From the NCBI GenBank assembly GCA_035235625.1, contig CP141141.1, forward strand, positions 5,508,968 to 5,572,967: DNA of 64,000 nucleotides, in the 5' to 3' direction. The notes below the pieces were generated by a model. It was not told the DNA's origin. It did not search any database and saw nothing but the letters and a program-made list of their open reading frames with translations. Shown here piece by piece: positions 59,440 to 64,000 of this stretch (position 1 is its first letter; each line of letters opens with the position of its first letter). Made by a program: the position numbers and the translations under genes. Source of the DNA: Saururus chinensis (Eukaryota > Streptophyta > Magnoliopsida > Piperales > Saururaceae).

Positions 59440-62400
59440 TAGAAGAATACAATCAAATGGTGGGATCAGTGAAGGCATCAAAAGAGAAGAAGAAGATAAT
59501 CTATGGGAGGAGGCCGGATTTGGGAATGTATAGTTTCCCCACTAGACTCTGACTATTAAAAGATTTCTTTGAATCGAGGCCGGGTTACAATGCAATCTTG
59601 GAGGAGATTGGGTTCTACCCAGTATACAATTACAAGGCAATAATTATCTCTAGGCCGCTCCTAGACATCCTAATAGGTGAGTGCTAGGAAGACTCATAGG
59701 AAGATTTCAACATTCGGGACAAAATATTACCCCTGAGAATTGAAGAAGTCATACTGATAACGAGTTTGAGTATAAAAGGGAACCCATTGAAGCTGGATTG
59801 TGGCAAGGGGAAGGATGCCCAAGGCAAGGGGCAATTCTTCAAAAAGTTCTTCCTAGGGAAGTGGCCGGAGAAGAATTTGATTGAATAAATTTTGAAAGAA
59901 GTGGCTGACAATAGACAAATTGTCTCCGACGAGGACAACACGGTTGGCATCATGCACATGGGGATCTTTGTTTTATTTACACAGAGCAATAGATCTATAT
60001 CCCCATCTCTATGTGACTTCATAGATGACATTAAGGTTGTGGGGAGGTACAATTGGGCTGGGGCTGTTCATGATATGATGATTCGAGGTATATCATCAGC
60101 CCACCGAAACATTACGACTAGACAAGATGAGTGATCAGCAACCGCCGGAATTCTCGTTGGGGCTTCATTTGTGCTCCAGGTAAATGTCATTTTATTAATA
60201 ACATGATGTGATTGATTAGCATAGTATGAATAACACGATATTTAACCACACTTTATGTGTATCGTAATATAAATCACATGATAGTTTGTGTATCATGATT
60301 AAGGAAATACGATATGTAACACAAAAGTGTATGTATCATGTTATCGATAAGACGGTATTATATTCTATCATGTATATGCAATTACATGAACCGAGAATTG
60401 CGTGTAATAGAAAAAATGATGAGTTGAATAAGCGTGCTATCCATGACACGATATACATGATATGTGTACACTATTGACCAAATTGTTTTGCCTTGTCCAC
60501 TAGGTGTGGTTTTTTAGCATACCTCTATATGGGCTCCAAGTGGTCCTCAATGTAGCCTGAGGTGCAAGCAGTGGCCCGGGTTTACATAACTATTGACAGA
60601 CGTGGAGAAAGCTGCAAAACTTCACCCGATTGATGAAAAGGCCAGGAAGAAGCTGTTGGCTCATCACAGGATGAGGAAGTGGTATGAGGAGTTATTCATG
60701 CAGCTCAAGCCATATTCATGAGTGCTTATAAAAATAACTCCAATTGCCAAAAAGGCCAACTTATCTGATGACCAAAAGGCGGCCCCGAAGGCAATGAAGG
60801 TGGGCATACAAACCACAATACATAGGACAACGATACCCATTCAAGCCCACCATGGCCAGATGTCGAGGCAATTCTGGTATGGCCAAGATGTCATTAATTC
60901 CTTCATCATGCCAATAGATGTCATGACTGGGATTTGTGACGTGGTTTTGGAGAAGGCAGTTCTGTATGGAGAGTGGGGTTGGAGCACCAGCAATGTGCAA
61001 GTTGTGCTCTACCGGGTTAAAAACAATCTAGAGGTGGAAACAAGCCTAACAAAACATATGCAACCCCCACTTGAACTGGAGACAAAGCAGCCGTAGGAAC
61101 CCCCTCAACTAGAAGTCCAACATGCAGCAACCCCTCCGCCATGAACCAAAGGAGAGACATTGGTTCAGTAAAGGCTAGGGCTTCCAATTCAAGTGAAGTT
61201 ATTCACCCATTTGCTTGTGAAGAGCAAAGTATCTGTCCGTCAGTCTGTCAATGAGGATTTTATTTTGCATGAGCACATTTTCACTTTCACGATATTTTTT
61301 GCTATCATGTTAGTATGGGGATAATTGTGTCATCGATCACTCACAAGCACACATAGTTGTTTGATAAGAAAATGATATGGTAGTGGTCATGTGATCGATA
61401 AAACGACTGTATATATCAACGTATTTCTTTCAATACAATAGGTGGGCATGCCATGTCATCAAAACATGCTTTCTTCACATGTTGTGTCTTTACGAATACA
61501 ATTTTTTACTTCTTATATGCAGAGAAAAGAGAGTCAAACCCAATAAAGAAGAAGAATGATTTGAAGGTTGAAAGGACCGTAATAACAAGATTCCTCAGGA
61601 AAATAAACGAAGTTGTTTTTTAATCCCGGGAGGTCAAGGAACAATCTCGGGATGAAAAAGAAGAAGAAAACAAAAATAAGAGTAAAAATAAAGAAGCGGT
61701 GCCTTAGAAGCAAATAAAGCTGACAATAAAGAAGTGGAATGCTTCAGATGCTGGCCCTATCACACCCCTCCTACCTCTCGTGCCTAGGAGGATGAGGTAT
61801 AAAATATCCACTGATTGATGGATCTAAGGGTGAGGAACTAGCCAAGAAGGTGGCCACTGAGGGTGCGAAGAAGCCAAAGAATTACAACAGCTATATTGAA
61901 GAGAAGATTATGAAGATGAATTGCTCAGAGAGGGAGGAGCAGGAGCTAAAGCCAGAGGATGAAGCTCGATTGGCATTTGTCCTTAGCCCATATAATATCC
62001 CTGCACCACAAGCAAAGTCTCCGACCCCAAAAATAGTGGGCTCAAATGCTACAGACAACAGTGCCACTATATCGAATACCCCTCTAGTTGACCAGGAACT
62101 ACTGGAGAGTTTCTGATAAGCGATAGACGTGGAAGAGCATGATGAGCAGCATAAGGACATGGAGGAGGTTGCTTTGGTGCCACACAACTATCTTGATATA
62201 CATATAGTGTTCCATATGGAGATTCAATGGGTTGAAGATCAGAAGACCATGCAAGATTTTATGGAGCACCCACACAAGGAATGGTTCATGGTGACGCTTC
62301 TCTACATTGACTACGTGTCTCAGCTTCGGCAAGAGTGCATAACGAATGAGGTAATATTGTATTCTTGAACATAAATTTTATTACATAGCATGTTATTATT

Positions 62401-63170
62401 CACACAATATGTGAAAGTTGCAAAGGCCACTTCTATTTATCGCTTTATTGATAATATGAAATGTCCACATATCTTTGTATAAATAGCACACTAAGTTTCA
62501 AAAGATATTATTGTTTATCTCTATTGTATTTGGGATTACACGACATAATTTACATCATGTTATCAAATACATGGTATATTCACATGTCATGTTTTTATTG
62601 GCACAACGCATTGTTCATCATATTATGACTAATACGATTATTTTGTTGATGATTCTAGGCCATCGACGTCTTTTGCCAACTTCTAGAGGAGTGCAATGCT
62701 AGAAATCCCAGCCTTTTCCCAACTATTTGTGGGAAGTTCGCAATCTAGCACTTTTAGAACATTGGGCATAGCATGGCCTGGAGGAGAAGCTCCCCAAAAT
62801 CATTGGCAACTTGATGAGGAGGCTGAATGTTAACACCGAGAGTGGTTTCATTCCAATGTATGTCACTAGACTTTTTTTTTTGCTAATTGTCTGATGCAGG
62901 GAGAAGAGGTTTAGGTAGTATAACCCACTAAAGGGTGACCAATCACCACATTGCAGAGGTGGGCCACATTAGGAAATGTGTTACCCATGAAATGGAGAGG
63001 GTCCTGCAAATAAATGGTGCAACAAAGTGGCCAATGATGAAGATCAACAAATGCCCATATCACCAATGAAGAATGTGGTATGTTCATCTTGTAGTATATA
63101 GTGAAGCTAGCCGGAGGAGTCCTTAAGCCAAATTTTACCAATGCATAGACCACAAATTTGGTCAGGCCTT
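59440..63170 (+). pseudogene. DUF1985/Ulp1-type transposon-associated gene, multi-exon and degraded
   Basis: The first block (about 59440-60179) carries PLKLDCGKGKDAQGKGQFF, KKFFLGKWPEKNLIE and GRYNWAGAVHDMMIRGI, resembling the DUF1985 region of plant Mutator-associated proteins. It ends at a plausible donor, and exon-like VWFFSIPLYG follows a good acceptor at 60504. An acidic/lysine-rich middle (61550-62116) follows. Near 62900-63100 RRFRQYNPLKGD and, across a frameshift, TKWPMMKINKCPY plus a CGMF triplet resemble the C-terminal half of a Ulp1 (C48) SUMO-protease domain, including the catalytic Cys context. Stops and frameshifts interrupt each block. Introns and flanks are full of short acacgat/atcatgt repeats. 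The domain calls are from memory and need a profile search. Confidence 0.5.
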
Positions 63171-64000
63171 AGATTTGTGCGGCAATTCTTTTGGAGCGAA
63201 TCGATCTAGAATTCGTTCAAGAAGTGAATGTATTGTAATAAGGCAATACACAATATACAATCTATACACAAAAAATACATAATTTGTAAATACTCAATTG
63301 TTACTTACAATACACAATTTATAAATAGACATTATTTTTTTTATTCCATATCATGCAATCATCTATGTGAATTGACTTTAATCATGTAATTGATAACATG
63401 ACTTACATATGTTTCTTGTTTGAACGTTTCACTTAGTGTAAGCAGTCTGACACATATATGTAAGTCATGTTACTAATTACATGAATATGTGTTTAGTCGT
63501 TTAAGTTGGATGAAGGCTCGTGTAAGTAATGATACGCCAAGGGTTAAGTCATGCCATTGTTAAGTCGATTTGGGTAATATCGTGTATCCGACCAGACGAC
63601 CTCTATTAATATTGTGCCATATTATTGTGATGAGTGTGCCTTTGAATCCATGACTAGAAGATTATCGTATCACGAATAAGGCGAAAAGAATGAGCATGCA
63701 CACAAAAAAACAAGGTCGACAACTGTGTATGGAGAAAAAGATCAAATTTTTATTAATATTTTTTTACATAACAGTAGTCCATTACGATGATATTATTCTT
63801 TATAGAAACTAAAAACAAAAAAACAAAAAATCCCACAATCCACCATGATTTGCGTTCCCCTTCCATGCTTCATTTGTAAGTTTCTGCATTTGTCTCTTAG
63901 AGATCGTCCACCACCAACTCCAAGGGAGAGATAAAACATAGTCAATGCAATAATAAAAATTTTATGCAAAATTTCTACATGATAACATACACCAACTATC
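63171..64000. other. Region after the Ulp1-like remnant
   Basis: AT-rich with more of the atcatgtaattgataacatg-like repeats (63385-63485, including an imperfect inverted pair around acatatgt). No gene or RNA was recognised to the window end. Confidence 0.4.

Noticed and set aside
1-64000. tRNA, rRNA, CRISPR or bacterial-type operon signals
   Set aside because: None seen. The only tRNA-related matches are retroelement primer sites, and all coding evidence is of plant nuclear type.

Overview
The window is nuclear DNA from a flowering plant: genes carry GT/AG introns, DNA between them is AT-rich, and most of the sequence is nested LTR retrotransposons and DNA transposons. The GC-rich first exon of the acyl-CoA synthetase gene and the GC-rich UDP-glycosyltransferase contrast with AT-rich introns, which fits a monocot, probably not a grass. 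That placement is an inference.

I can rebuild two intact multi-exon genes. One is a 4-coumarate:CoA ligase-like acyl-CoA synthetase of 557 residues, with five exons from 21433 to 34981 and a C-terminal SKL peroxisomal signal. Its third intron is 9,998 bp and full of transposons. The other is an IST1-like ESCRT regulator of 415 residues, with seven exons from 42074 to 45778. A UDP-glycosyltransferase (54207-55632, minus) has two frameshifts. An F-box/DUF295 gene is cut off by a Copia element at 10890/10891. A DUF1985/Ulp1-type, transposon-associated gene (59440-63170) is degraded.

Layout: 1-10890 is a Ty1/Copia element (A) whose left end lies outside the window; a 5.0-kb LTR (1746-6762) sits inside its gag-pol. 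Then come the F-box fragment, a solo LTR on the minus strand (12753-14207), and a Ty3/Gypsy remnant split by a 5.2-kb LTR-like insertion (14889-20044). The acyl-CoA synthetase gene follows. Its large intron holds a minus-strand LTR element (24973-31601), an inverted-repeat, pararetrovirus-like insertion within that element's right LTR (27609-31410), and a CACTA-like unit (to 33798). Next are a solo LTR (36761-38371), a 1.5-kb foldback element (38738-40252), the IST1-like gene, a second decayed copy of the same Copia family (B, 47105-54185), the glycosyltransferase, two Tourist-like MITEs and the DUF1985/Ulp1 remnant.

The genes do not form a pathway; they are neighbours separated by transposons. 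Target-site duplications fix the boundaries of copy B and of three solo LTRs exactly (GTATC, CATAC, TTAAA, TTGAG). Those of the 5.2-kb insertion (GTCAC/ATCAC) and the foldback element (AATAAAAT) are near-perfect or short. All calls come from reading the sequence by eye; no alignments or database searches were run.
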